A stretch of DNA of 64,000 bases from Paulownia fortunei. Its lineage: Eukaryota; Streptophyta; Magnoliopsida; Lamiales; Paulowniaceae. Both the position numbers and the translations under genes were made by a program. Numbering within the stretch: the stretch's first letter is position 1; the number at the start of each line of letters is the position of its first letter. The stretch covers positions 124,001 through 188,000 of the forward strand of contig CM033123.1 in NCBI GenBank assembly GCA_019321725.1, given 5' to 3'. Shown one piece after another: positions 47,749 to 58,998 of this stretch. The notes below the pieces were generated by a model that was not told the DNA's origin, made no database searches, and saw only the letters and a list, made by a program, of their open reading frames with translations.

Positions 47749-48991
47749 CGAAGCTGGAGGCAACAAATGGTAAAATCGTTCTTAAAATTCATTTTTCAAA
47801 GCACATCATCTATTACTTGGCAGTCCATTTCAAGACTCCGTCGGTGTTTTCTTAAAGAACCAATTTATGCATGCAATGTTTTTTCCTTTTTTGTTGAATA
47901 AAGTTTGGTTCTTCAGCCAAATGGAATGGAAACAAAAACAAAAGACGCTATAGATCCTTTTCTGTTTGATCAGAACAAAGAACAAACATAGTTACTGAAC
48001 TCTTCAAGGTAATGTATTCATCAAATCACCCACAGAATTCAATTCCATTTTTGCATGCACAACCACTACTAAATATTCTTTAGTTGTTTTCTTGGACACA
48101 GTAGAAAACGGGAGACAATTTCTAGGGATGAAGCTGGAATCGGGATTAGATAAGGTCATGCCTCTCACTGTCTTAAGGATTGAATATCCAGTCAATGACA
48201 CTTGCATATATGGGGCAGAGGTTTTCGTGTGTTCACCTAAAAACAAGACCGTTTATCAATGATAACAGATGCAATCAGCTATAAAACCAACTCAAGAATG
48301 TGTAGACTCCAACCGTGTGCTGATAGCAACATATCTTTGTATCTGACTTTAGCTGAACCGGAAATCTTGCCTTCCCACATCTAATATATATACATAATTT
48401 ACATTACGCATGCTAGACCAAATTAATCGCAATGGGCTACTTTAGAACTGGTAAAATACCCTCTCTTCTGAGTGCAACGTGTATAACAAACACTCCAGTT
48501 GTTTGGCGTTCTTGACCTAATGCACTCCCAAGCATGGGGATAACCAAAAGTATGATTCTGCCAGAAACTTAGCTTTGAGTAATTATTGGTTCAACGCATC
48601 AAACTCAACATGTGGTTGGCCAAGCTTTGTCTGGCATGGCCATTTTGTATTTCAAACGGGTTTGCTGGTGAAAAACATATGCCTTGTGGAAGCAGAAGTC
48701 AAAGTCCATGGGGTGGCTAACGCTCTATTGAAATTGAGGTGTTGCAAGTATTAGCAGTCCACATGTACGAACTTATAAAGACAATGAATACATATTGTTA
48801 ATCTGTAGGCACATTGATGATTAAACACTTCTATTGATATAGCATTTAGAATAAACTCTTTAAAAAGAAATAAAACAGAAAACCCAAGCATCAAAAAATT
48901 GATTCTAAAACTGATGCAATTACTGAGAAAAAAACTCACAAAAAAAGTAAAGTAGATATATCGCAAAAGTCCTCTTGATGAAGATGTTCCT

Positions 48992-50547
48992 TTAGACTTT
49001 TGGCTTTGAGTATCCCAGACCAATTAACTTTTGTACCAGCTTTTTCTCAGCATTTGCCTGATCACCCCATAAGAGAAAAGCAGGTCAAACAGCAAAAGAA
49101 TAACAAAACCAACATAACTAGTAATGATATTAGAGACGGAGAAGAACTTTGCAGTTGTCATTCAGTCAAGGCAGGACCATTAGAAAAGAAATCATGAGTC
49201 GACAAATGAAATGTTGATAAAGCAATTGTTGAGAGAGAGAGAGAGAGAGAGAGATCTAACCTCAAGCATGGGGCTATTCTTTGGTATATTACAAGCAAGT
49301 ACAATGTTAAGACCAGTCTTTAGAACTGAAATTCAAGTCACATATCAGCCCAGTTACAGGATGATGCAGAAGCATATTAATTAAATTACAGTTTACCTAA
49401 TCGACGTGCAATACCAGATCCCGTGTTATCAGAAGCCCCTCCAATTAGAGAAGTCACACCAACTGTATTGCTCTGTTGATGATGTCAAATCGTCAGCACT
49501 ATGAGATACAAAATATGCAATGGTCAATTGCTCCAAAAATTGCCAAGCACTTTATCTACAAAGAAATTTATATCTTCCAATGAATCTTCCCTTACATGCT
49601 TAAAACGATATTATCCAGCTGAATTGAGAGCAGAATTCTCTCAAAACAACTGCTAAGAAGAAAATAAACAAAGGAACAAAAAAAAATGAAGCACTGCCAA
49701 ACAATAAAAATTTTAAACTTACGGGTCGTGTAGGTGCAGCTGCATATAGATGTCCAAACTTGGCAGAGTTGCAACCGATCCATGCATAAATCTAGGCAAG
49801 GTGACAATGATAAGGATTCGTACTGATGGAATAGAAAAATGCATATAAAATGCCAGAATAGGCAATATAGTGCGTAACAGATTGAACTTAACTGCCCCTA
49901 GAAGAACCTCACTAATATTTCTGGTCTAAATCCATAAGAGGGGAAGTGTCTTAGCCAAACTTATTTTGATTGATATCATAACTCAACAAAAATATCTTAC
50001 CAGGCTGACCACTTTGAATCCCAATGCAAATACAAAATAAAAAGGTGCATATTCCAACTTGTTAGCTTCCCACTTGAGAAAACGATATCAACTACTACAC
50101 ATAATACAATACAGATGACGGTTTAATCCATTTCGAATTGGTGTAAGACACACAAGCACATACAATAATAAAGAGAATCAATGAAACAAAAACAAACCCT
50201 AAAAAAAAATAAAAATTAAAGAAGCATAACCAAATTCTAAAAGGTAGCTTTCTGAAACCCAAAAGAGTTCAGCAGCACAAATCACTTGTACTACTTACTA
50301 GGATTAACTAAACCCAAGAAAATTTTACCACAACATAACTGTTCAGCAAGCATAACTTAAAAAGAAAAAGAACAAGATTTTCGCTGGCCTGTTTGTGAAG
50401 ACGAATAATCTGAAAGTGGAGGGTAACATCGTCTGATACTTCGGAAAAGCACGTGACTTGCACGCTACCATCACCTTCATCGGACTGCTCTTTGATGCTC
50501 AATTCATTCATACTCCGACTAACTATTTCAACGCCATTACTGCCCAT
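48992..50547 (-). CDS. PSMG4: Proteasome assembly chaperone 4 homologue
   Basis: This small protein helps build the alpha ring of the 20S proteasome. Exons are 50389-50547, 49723-49791, 49397-49472, 49261-49325 and 48992-49057, giving 144 residues with closed phases. Family text includes VTLHFQIIRLHKQ, IYAWIGCNSAKFGHLYAAAP, GGASDNTGSGIARRL, LKTGLNIVLACNIPKNSPML and KKLVQKLIGLGYSKPK. I start at MGSNGVEIVSRS because it is the only suitable ATG before the conserved VQVTCF. Intron 1 would start with GC (CAG|GCCAGC), because the family sequence passes directly from HKQ to IYAWIG. A (GA)n tract lies just inside intron 4, next to its donor. The call rests on remembered homologues. Confidence 0.88.
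49231..49254 (+). repeat. (GA)n microsatellite beside a splice donor
   Basis: About 12 GA units on the plus strand lie 6 bases downstream (minus direction) of the intron 4 donor of the PSMG4 homologue. Confidence 0.9.
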
Positions 50548-53500
50548 CTTTGCTGCTGAATAATCGGCTCAAAGTTAGGTTTCTTCGTTGTGGGGGTTTA
50601 ATGACTTTTCATATTTTCTTTTTTTGATTTTTCAGATACCCAAGCCGGCCCATAAAGTTTAGAAGTTAGGACCTCATAGAGAAGCCCAGTCCACATACAA
50701 TATCTTACCAGTTAAAATAAATCAAGTGCGATTCAGAGCCCGTTTGCAAACCATCTTACAAATCTTAATTCTTACCAAATTCCTTTAATTTTGACATTGC
50801 CATTAATAACATCTTATAAGCTCTATAATCTAATTTTATTCAAATACTAGAATCTAATATCTTATAAATTTCAAAAATATCTTGTAACAACTTATAAGAT
50901 TCTTTAAATAAATTTAGCCAAATACCCTCTTAGTTTTATCAGATTAATACAACTGGCTCAATATTTCTTATAACTCATATGTTTTCATAATTCTCTTCTT
51001 GTTTGATGGTTGACCTGTTTGTCATTTTTTATTTTTTTTAGATTTTTTGGTATGTATTTATGCATAGCCATTACAAAGTGTTCATGTTTTTTGTGTTGCA
51101 CGGTTCGTAGTGATAAAGGGCTCAATTGCTAGCAAACCAGGATGGCTCTTATTTTAATAGTTAATATGCCAAATGTGAATGTGACTAGTTTAATTTTTCT
51201 TACTTGCTGGGTTGTGTTCCCTTTCTCTGTCTCTGCATGATTTTATTTTCTTTTAGAGCAGTGAAAACATTGACAAACATACCACTTTCAGTTAAGCAAT
51301 TCTATTGTCTTTTAGCTACAATCTTTTTTTTCATATAGTCATGCAACTAATTTATATGCTTTTACCTTTTGAGACCTGGCAAGTTGACAACTTTATCCAG
51401 AACTGCTATGTTAATCTCTGAAATATCACTTGCTAAATGTCGTAATTACACCAATTATGTGGATAATGCTGAAATATTTGTGTTGTGAGTGAAAAATGTA
51501 GCCAAATTTACCAGTTAAAAGTTACCAAACACAAATGTAGCAATTCAAGACTAATGCCAATTGAAGCACCATCTACACTTAAGATATCAGTTTTTAGCAT
51601 CTCTAAGAAGATTTTGAAAAGTTTAGGAATGAATGAAAATGCTCTAGTTATGAGTTGCATCTTTGTCACTCCTCTCAAGAACAAGTTCTGAGATTATAGT
51701 CCATTTAGTTTTCTCAGGCCAAAGAGCTCTTCTTATGGATGGTATACTCATCTCATGCAGGGTAAGAATCTTGAATCTTGCTATCGGAAATTCAGTTCCC
51801 CTAGAATTTGTTTTTGATGATTGATGTCCCCATTACCAACAAAAATCATAAAAAAAAACTGCCTATAAAATGATGTCCCTCTTAAATCCAACTTATGACT
51901 TTCTGTGTACGATTGTTGTCAATCTTAAAGGAATCATCAATGTTCTATTACAATTGTAGGCAGCACGCCGTCTACTTTTGCCTGCCTTTCATAGAGCTAT
52001 CTGGTAAAAATATTTGGATAGTGTCTGAGTAAGTTCACTCACTGCCCGGCCTATGTTGAAGTAAGCAAGTTCAATGGAATTCTATGCTCGCACAGTCTTG
52101 GAATATGAAATTAGAGATAGCGCAATCAATGTGGATTGAACCAATGAACTGAAAAAGGGAACTGAGAACGGGATGAACAGAAGGCGGCTACACTAAAGAC
52201 TACAACAGAAAAGCTAAATTATGATTTGTTATCCATGGCCAACTTTTTGTCGCCATTAGTTACCAAGAAGCAGTATGATACAGTTGATTTAAGCAGCCTT
52301 AAAGACAGAAATGGTTTGTAGTAGCAGTTGCAGTTCATAACCTTGCTGGTAGCCTATTCCGATCTTCTAACAAAAAAATATGCAATATTAACAAGAATGT
52401 AAGTTGCTCCTAGGGTGGACCAGTGACAACTCAATTTGCATTATTTATGTGTATACCATACACATTCATACTAATATATAAGGAGCACAGCACACTCATG
52501 TTTCATCTTAAAGAAAGGCCAATTTCTGTTTAAATAGTCTCTAGCTGCTTGTTTCATCACAGGTGCTCAATACTTTGGATTACAGAAAGGAAAAAGTAAA
52601 TGCACTTTTGTGTATTTAAATAGATACATAAGATAGATATCTTTCTTTTTCTCAAATCTAAAAAAAAAAAAAAATCTGTCTAGTGGATGTAGATCATGAG
52701 AGATCTTTAACTGAATAAGAAGATTTGTCTTCGTCATACTTCACTCAATCACGAAAATCTATGTGAATAAGCAACTTGAAGATATAAGTAGCAAAAAATT
52801 TAAATATTGCTAGCAGATGATTAAAGCTCCAATTCAAAACAATATGTAAATTCATAATTTTCATATTCTTGTTAATAAGTCAGTGTCTGCAAAGTGAACA
52901 AAAGTTTTGAGCAATTTTCATATTGAATATTATTATAAAACCACTATATGGAAAGGTGCACTAATGGTGGAAGTGGTTCGTGTGGGTCAGAAGCATGTTT
53001 GGTCTAGGTTATAATAAGTGGTGGAGTGCCAAGAATTAATCTTTCTTTTTTTCTTTTCTCTTCTTTTTTTTTTTTTTTTTTTTCTGATAAATGCATTACT
53101 GCATGAGTGGAAGAATGGCTTTTCTCTTAGTACCCACCATTATCACTCAACATCAGGGACAAGAGGAGAGCCCAGAACCCATTAACGTGCTCTATATATC
53201 TCTCCTAAAATATATATAAACATTATCCATAATTCCTAGTGGAATGCAGGTCCAATCTTAAATTATTGTAACTTCTTATGAAAATGCACTTTATTTTGAC
53301 TACGCATGGTGACTGTAGTATTTTCAAGAAACTATTAAATGTGGATCAAGAATATTAGCACTGGACTATACCAACTGTCTTCTTCAATAATACACTTAAA
53401 AAATGTTTTTTACTTCTTTTCTATTGGCGATTATTTAGTTACATTAAGTAATGATCTAGGTAAGTTTTTAGCCCAAATTTTGAATTCAAAGAAATCATAA

Positions 53501-56148
53501 GTGGGTGGGCCTCGGTCCGGGTTTTGCGGGTTAGGATTTTTCAGTCGGGTACCCGATCTATCACAATAATGTCTTCTCAAATCTCCATTTTTGGTCTGAA
53601 ATTTCATAACCGAAATAATGGAAGGGTGAGACCTTACCTTCACTATATGCTGCAGCCGGAAAGTGTGAAGAAGGTTTCGAGTTGGGGGAGGTATTGGGAT
53701 GTGCTCTGTGCTATGAGTGAGTGGGCTTTTCGCTTATGTGAAGTGAAAATGAAAATATACGCCGCTGCCCCCACCCCGGAGAGCGTGAACTGTGAAGTAT
53801 TGGGAAATAAGGTATGTAGCATTGAAATGCTTAAAATATTTTTGACAAAATTTTAATTATAATCGAGATAAGAGTTTAATTTTTTTTTCATAAAATTAAA
53901 TTGTTCCGTACTTGATATTTATATGATTGTTAATTGTCTCTCAAGACATGACTCTTTTTGTGATACTACATTACAAATTAAAAGAATTTTTAAAGTATAT
54001 AATTATTTTAGAACTTTCTAATACTTGATAAAAATATAAGAAGAGAATTAATCGGATGAAAATGATCAAATATGGGGTCTATTTATAGTTTTTAAAGAGT
54101 TATGGACCCGATTCGTAACTAGGTGTAATTTTCAGTTCAAATGAGTTGTATTTCTTTGCGAGGTATCCACACTCTTACAGTGAATCTTATACCAAGGATC
54201 AATTTCAACCGTCCGATCACATCTCTCTGCGAAAGTCCACACTCTTATGGTGAACTCTTGTCAATCGGACATGTTAGCGATTCGGTCCACTCATAATCTT
54301 TGGACGTGCCTTGTCAACTGTATGTCTGGTCACATTCATTCAAGTTCCAACCACACGTTGTCATACCATGCATACACTAACTAAATGAATATGCCACATC
54401 AGCGAACATGAGCATATCATTAAGCTACACCAAGCCATTTTGGTACAATTTTTGAAAAAATTTAAAGTTCCTTAGAGGGTCCAATGCGATGCATGCGGGT
54501 ACGGGCTCGGATGGTGCGTAGCCTTAAACTAACAAAAATCAGTTAAAAAATTATTACAGTGCACCATATAAAAAATTTACTTGATTACTTATTATTAAAG
54601 TAAAATTATATATATGTAAAACAAAGTTATTTTACTTTTTTAATGTGAAATTATAACTTTTTATATTTTCAACTTTTTAAATTTAACTATTTATTTAAAT
54701 AACTTAATTTATCCATTAATTTCTCATTCATTCGAAATTAATTTTGATAAATCAAATATAATAAATTGATCTACTTACTTAGGATATAAATTATGTTAAA
54801 TAAACTTATATTTATTTTTATAAAATAGAATTTATTGGTGTCAAAATCCAATATCTAACAAAGAAGGCTTGGGTTGGGAATTTGGAACGAGAGTTGGGAG
54901 AGGTGTGCTCTGTGCTGAACCTCTGTGAAATGAAAAAATGAAAAGCAAGAAAAGCCCTACTCCGAAATCTAATTTTCCTGTTTTCGGTTTTTTGATATTT
55001 TTTTTTGGTTTAGTTAATTAGTCGGATATTCAATCGGGTGATTGCTAGAGTGCTTCCACCCGATTACCACCCAAAGTTTTAAAATCGAGTTACGAATAAT
55101 CCGAAATTCTTTAAAAAAAAAAAACTATGGAAGTAAGGTATATTGTTGAATTCTACTGGTAAAGCCTAAATTAAACAAGGTAACCTAAACACTCAAAAAC
55201 ACACACCTCACATCCTATGTTTGGACTAAAATGGACTATACATACATACATATATATATATATATTATATATATTATATATATATATAGCTTACAGTTCC
55301 AGTGAAAGGAGGGATACCCAAAATTCAGATTTCAGAAATGTGTTTTTTCAACTGAGTTTTGAGTCTATTCACCACTCCAAAACCATTTCTTGTCAAATGT
55401 AATTGCCATCCATCCGCCGAACATACCTAAATCCTCCTATTAATATAGTTTGGAATGTCAAAAGTTTCAAAAGGCCTACACCTAAAAGGCTTTCTCAAGC
55501 AGACTGGCAGAACATATATAGATTACTGCAAAGTAGTTGGTTTTTGCCAGATTCTTATTTCATACAACCAGGAAAAAAAAGAAAACCTGATATGTATGTA
55601 TTGAAATCTCAAGTCAAGTATGTGTATCTTAGTGGGTAGAGTGCTTTTCATCAAAACCGTGCAGCAAATTCAGTGCCCTGAAAGTTGATTAAAGTGCGTG
55701 CATAATATCAAATGATTTTAAACTTTACCTGCCAACTAAATCAATTATTGTTGATTTCATTAGCCTTGGAGGAAATTTGAAGGGGATTAGGATGAATGAT
55801 TAATGGGGCCATGATACTTAGTGGGCTTGTCCCATCGCACATAAAAAAAAGGAAGAAACAAAGAATATATTGTTTGATCTTGAAAAGTTCTTTCCAGGCG
55901 TATTGTAGCTTCTTTATACGCAAACTTACTATATATTTATGATACTTTATGAGTCTCACAAATATCCTTAACAGCCACCACCCCTACACCCTTCACACAC
56001 ACAAACACACAGATTCCATAAATACAGACTTCAGTCAGGCTGAATAAAGACCATCATTTATTACCTCATTGTTCTCTTTTGGAAATTCCTGCAAATTGTT
56101 AAGTTTTGGGTTTATACAGTTATATCCTGTAGTTTTAGTTAAAGATTG
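50548..56148. other. Intergenic region between PSMG4 and RING-H2 genes
   Basis: The PSMG4 gene (minus) and the RING-H2 gene (plus) diverge from here. About 5.6 kb shows no recognisable gene. It holds a T run at 53065-53083, two related gene-like fragments near 53640-53800 and 54860-54940, a 71-base repeat at 54157 and a (TA)n tract at 55249-55288. Bases 56040-56148 are probably RING-H2 leader. Confidence 0.5.
54157..54260 (+). repeat. 71-base spaced duplication (TGCGA..TCCACACTCTTA..GTGAA)
   Basis: A unit of about 32 bases beginning TGCGAGGTATCCACACTC at 54157 recurs as TGCGAAAGTCCACACTC at 54228. Both copies end in GTGAA-T/C-TCTT. They flank the word CAACCGTCCGATC. Confidence 0.75.
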
Positions 56149-57889
56149 ATGAGTCCTCCTCAGTCTCCCAGCCCCCCTCACCAATATCCCCAAGCAATTC
56201 AACTTAAACTTTATCAGGCTTTTATATTTTCAATTCCTATACTCTTCTCAATCATTCTTTTTCTGCTCTTCTACTTGTTCTACCTCAAGAGAAGAGCTTC
56301 CAGCATCTCATCAACTCCACCGCTTCTTCCAAGGACTATTAACGACGCTAGCATCACAACAGTAAGCTTCCCACCCTCTTATCTGTCCAAACTGGGATTC
56401 TTTATGTGTATAATTGTACTTTTAACCTGACAATTACTTTGAATTCCATCATGCTTATTTTCTTTTGCATGTTCTTGTTTTGTCTATCTGATCATGCAAT
56501 ATGCAGTTAATCATAAATGATTCTCATTCAATTTGAGCTGATTTCTCATCTCTTGTCCAGCCTTGTGATTCGGATTTGAAAAATGAGCTGAAGAACAAGT
56601 TGTGCAAAATCTTGTTTGATGAATATTTGAAAGCAAGGGATTCCTTGTAAGTTCTTCCATCTCTCTACTCTTACTCCAAATTGCGCATTAACCATTTTCG
56701 TCTGAATCCTGGTCTGGCACGCTGTTAAGGTTGGAATGGATGTTGGGCATGGAAATGGACGATTCAGGTTGATTGTTTAAGGGAATTTTACCTTTTTTTT
56801 TTTTTTTTTTTTATGGAGAACAGAAAGTGCCTTTAGACAAGCACATATGCTAAGAACCACTATGAAACAATACAGTTCTACTCTTTCCTTCAATGATTAT
56901 TAACTGCTAGTCTCAAACTAAAGTATGTCCACTTTCGCCCCACAAATCTTTGATATCTCATCTAAGCCACACTCATTTATGTACTAAATTCTTTTCATTA
57001 CGGCATTACAGGATTAAGCATGTTATTTTATGACGAGGATACAACTTTTGTCACGTAAATCTTCTAGGGAGATTATGTTTCTGTTAGTATCAATTAGGCA
57101 TTAAAGTGTGCTTTCTACGACACTTCCACTGTAGCTCTAACTCATGACACTCCATGTGATTGAACAAAAGATCACAAGTTCTTTGATCATCAGAATCTTT
57201 TATAGTGTCCACTCTTTCACAAGATGCTTTTTAACTCTTAATGCAAAGCAGAATAAAGGTAAAGGAGCACTACAATCTCATTAGGAATAGAAGCCTAAGG
57301 AATGTTCAATGTTGGGAATTTATCAACGTGCACTTATGGAGCAAAGGGGAAAATACCGTGTTTCATTTTTCCTTTGTCATCATGTGAGAAAAATGCATAT
57401 TCATATCTATGGACGTTCATAGAAACCATCAGTGCTTCTTTTCAAGTTAAGATTCATAACCTCAACAAATTAAAGCCTGTTTTGTGGAAAGAAAAATGTC
57501 ATATGAAGTACATCTACTAATGCCAATTCCATTTGTATATATATTGACCAATCAGTTAATAATGGAACAGGTGCTGTGTTTGCTTGGGGGAATTCGAGGT
57601 GAAAGAAGAGTTGCTTCAAGTGCCATCATGCAAGCACATGTTCCACAGAGACTGCATTCACCACTGGCTCCACAATAATTCAACTTGTCCACTTTGTAGA
57701 GCCCCTGTTGTGTCTGATAATAACTCCAAATCCCTCCACCCCCAGCCACCCATTTTTTCGTCCAACCTTATGCCGGAAAACAGTGAATCTCACCACCATC
57801 AAGTGGCCGTGCCACCCCCACAGATACTGCAATTGCAGCATAGTATAAGGTCCGAGGGATCATCAAGTGGTGGTGCCAGCACGTGTTGA
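56149..57889 (+). CDS. Membrane-anchored RING-H2 finger protein (ATL-like E3 ligase)
   Basis: This is probably an E3 ubiquitin ligase on an internal or plasma membrane. Exons are 56149-56361, 56561-56646 and 57571-57889, giving 205 residues. A proline-rich start (MSPPQSPSPPHQYP) is followed by one membrane segment (FIFSIPILFSIILFLLFYLFYL, about residues 24-45) and KRR. Exon 2 encodes a charged helix (DLKNELKNKLCKILFDEYLK). Exon 3 encodes the RING-H2: CCVC, then C-x-H-x2-H-x2-C (SCKHMFHRDC), WL and CPLC, matching C3H2C3. A His/Gln/Ser-rich tail follows. The ATG at 56149 is used; the preceding TTG is not a likely start. ATL proteins are mostly intronless and carry a GLD motif before the RING; this gene has two introns and no GLD, so it may be a side branch. 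Confidence 0.85.
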
Positions 57890-58998
57890 TATAGGTGTAT
57901 GTACATGTAATGAAATGCATGACTTTTACAAAGGTTTTTAGCTGTGTAATTTTTTTGAGATACAATTAAAATGGCTTAAATCTCACATTAGTTCTTGGAA
58001 AATTAGCATCAATTTGCATATGATGCCTCAACTCTCAAGCTGGTAAGGATTCCAAAATCCTTGTTTAAAAAGAACAAATAAAGGGTCTATTTTAAGTTAA
58101 AACTTTAGGGAAAGCTCTAAATTTGCCTTTTATATTTGGAATTTAAAGAAGTAGATATTGGCATTTGGGTTCCATTGCAATATTTTCTTAAATAAAGGAC
58201 AAGAAAACAAATAAATAGGAAATATAGTTGATTAATGATAGAAAATAATCTTTCTTTGTTGTAGCCGTGATAATTCTCCAAATGCATGTTTGTAAATTGT
58301 AACAAATAAAAAGAGACAAGTTATGGTCAAACCAAACATTTGTCTGGGCAGGCCAAGTTCTAACATGGATTAACGGGAGTAGGAATCTTCTTAACTGCTA
58401 TTTAGAAATCGCACTTCCCAACCGGAATATGGAAAAAGGAAAAGGAAAAAAAATATTTTCATATTTGCTCCCTGTATTTTATCAAATTGGAAAGATAACC
58501 TCATATTATATCCATTAACATGTAATGGAGATTTGATTATATATCACTCAAATTTAAATATTAGCAATTCAAGCATCAGCATCTACAAATAAGAGATTAT
58601 TGTATCCAAAAGTACGGGAGTGTATTTTATCAAAATTGGAAAGATAGCCTCCAATATTATGTCCATTAACATTTAACAAATATTTAATTATATAAAACTC
58701 AAACTTTAATATTTGCTCATTTATTATTTGAAAGGAGCTTTATATGTGGAGATTGAAGTTTGGAGAGTGTCTGCTAAGCTTAATACAGAATGAGTTTTTC
58801 CTTCTCTGTTTTGGCATGCTTGTGTTTTAGCAAGGAGATTTTTGCAATTTCAGCAAAATGAAGGGGGTGATTTTACAATTTTCCAATAACCATAAAGCAT
58901 TACATAATATTAAATCGACCGGAGTGGCAAAAATAAAACCGGATTTATATATCTAATAGTCCAATTGGTCAATCAATAATTTCGCCAATCCATCGGAA
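57890..58998. other. Intergenic region between RING-H2 and methyltransferase genes
   Basis: The two genes lie head to tail. The first 100 or so bases are RING-H2 3' UTR. A diverged pair of similar stretches (about 58468-58560 and 58612-58705) shares words such as TATTTTATCAAA-TTGGAAAGATA and TCCATTAACAT. No gene is recognised. Confidence 0.5.
58468..58705 (+). repeat. Diverged direct repeat of about 95 bases
   Basis: The text TGTATTTTATCAAATTGGAAAGATAACCTC recurs about 145 bases later as TGTATTTTATCAAAATTGGAAAGATAGCCTC (words shared in order), each followed by TATTAT, TCCATTAACAT and an AAACTCAAA or CACTCAAAT end. Confidence 0.7.

Larger units (their letters stand above)
44640..48991. other. 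AT-rich, repeat-bearing intergenic region
   Basis: No gene is recognised between the SAM synthase promoter and the 3' end of the PSMG4 homologue. The region contains a diverged 300-base direct repeat, microsatellites and one degraded inverted-repeat element. An open frame at 48004-48246 (minus) is not recognisable. Confidence 0.5.

Noticed and set aside
48004..48246. 80-codon minus-strand frame downstream of the PSMG4 homologue
   Set aside because: It reads like protein in places, but I recognise no family and see no partner exons, so it is not called.
53524..53856. 110-codon plus-strand frame
   Set aside because: No recognisable domain, and it overlaps a repeat-like fragment with a relative at about 54890.
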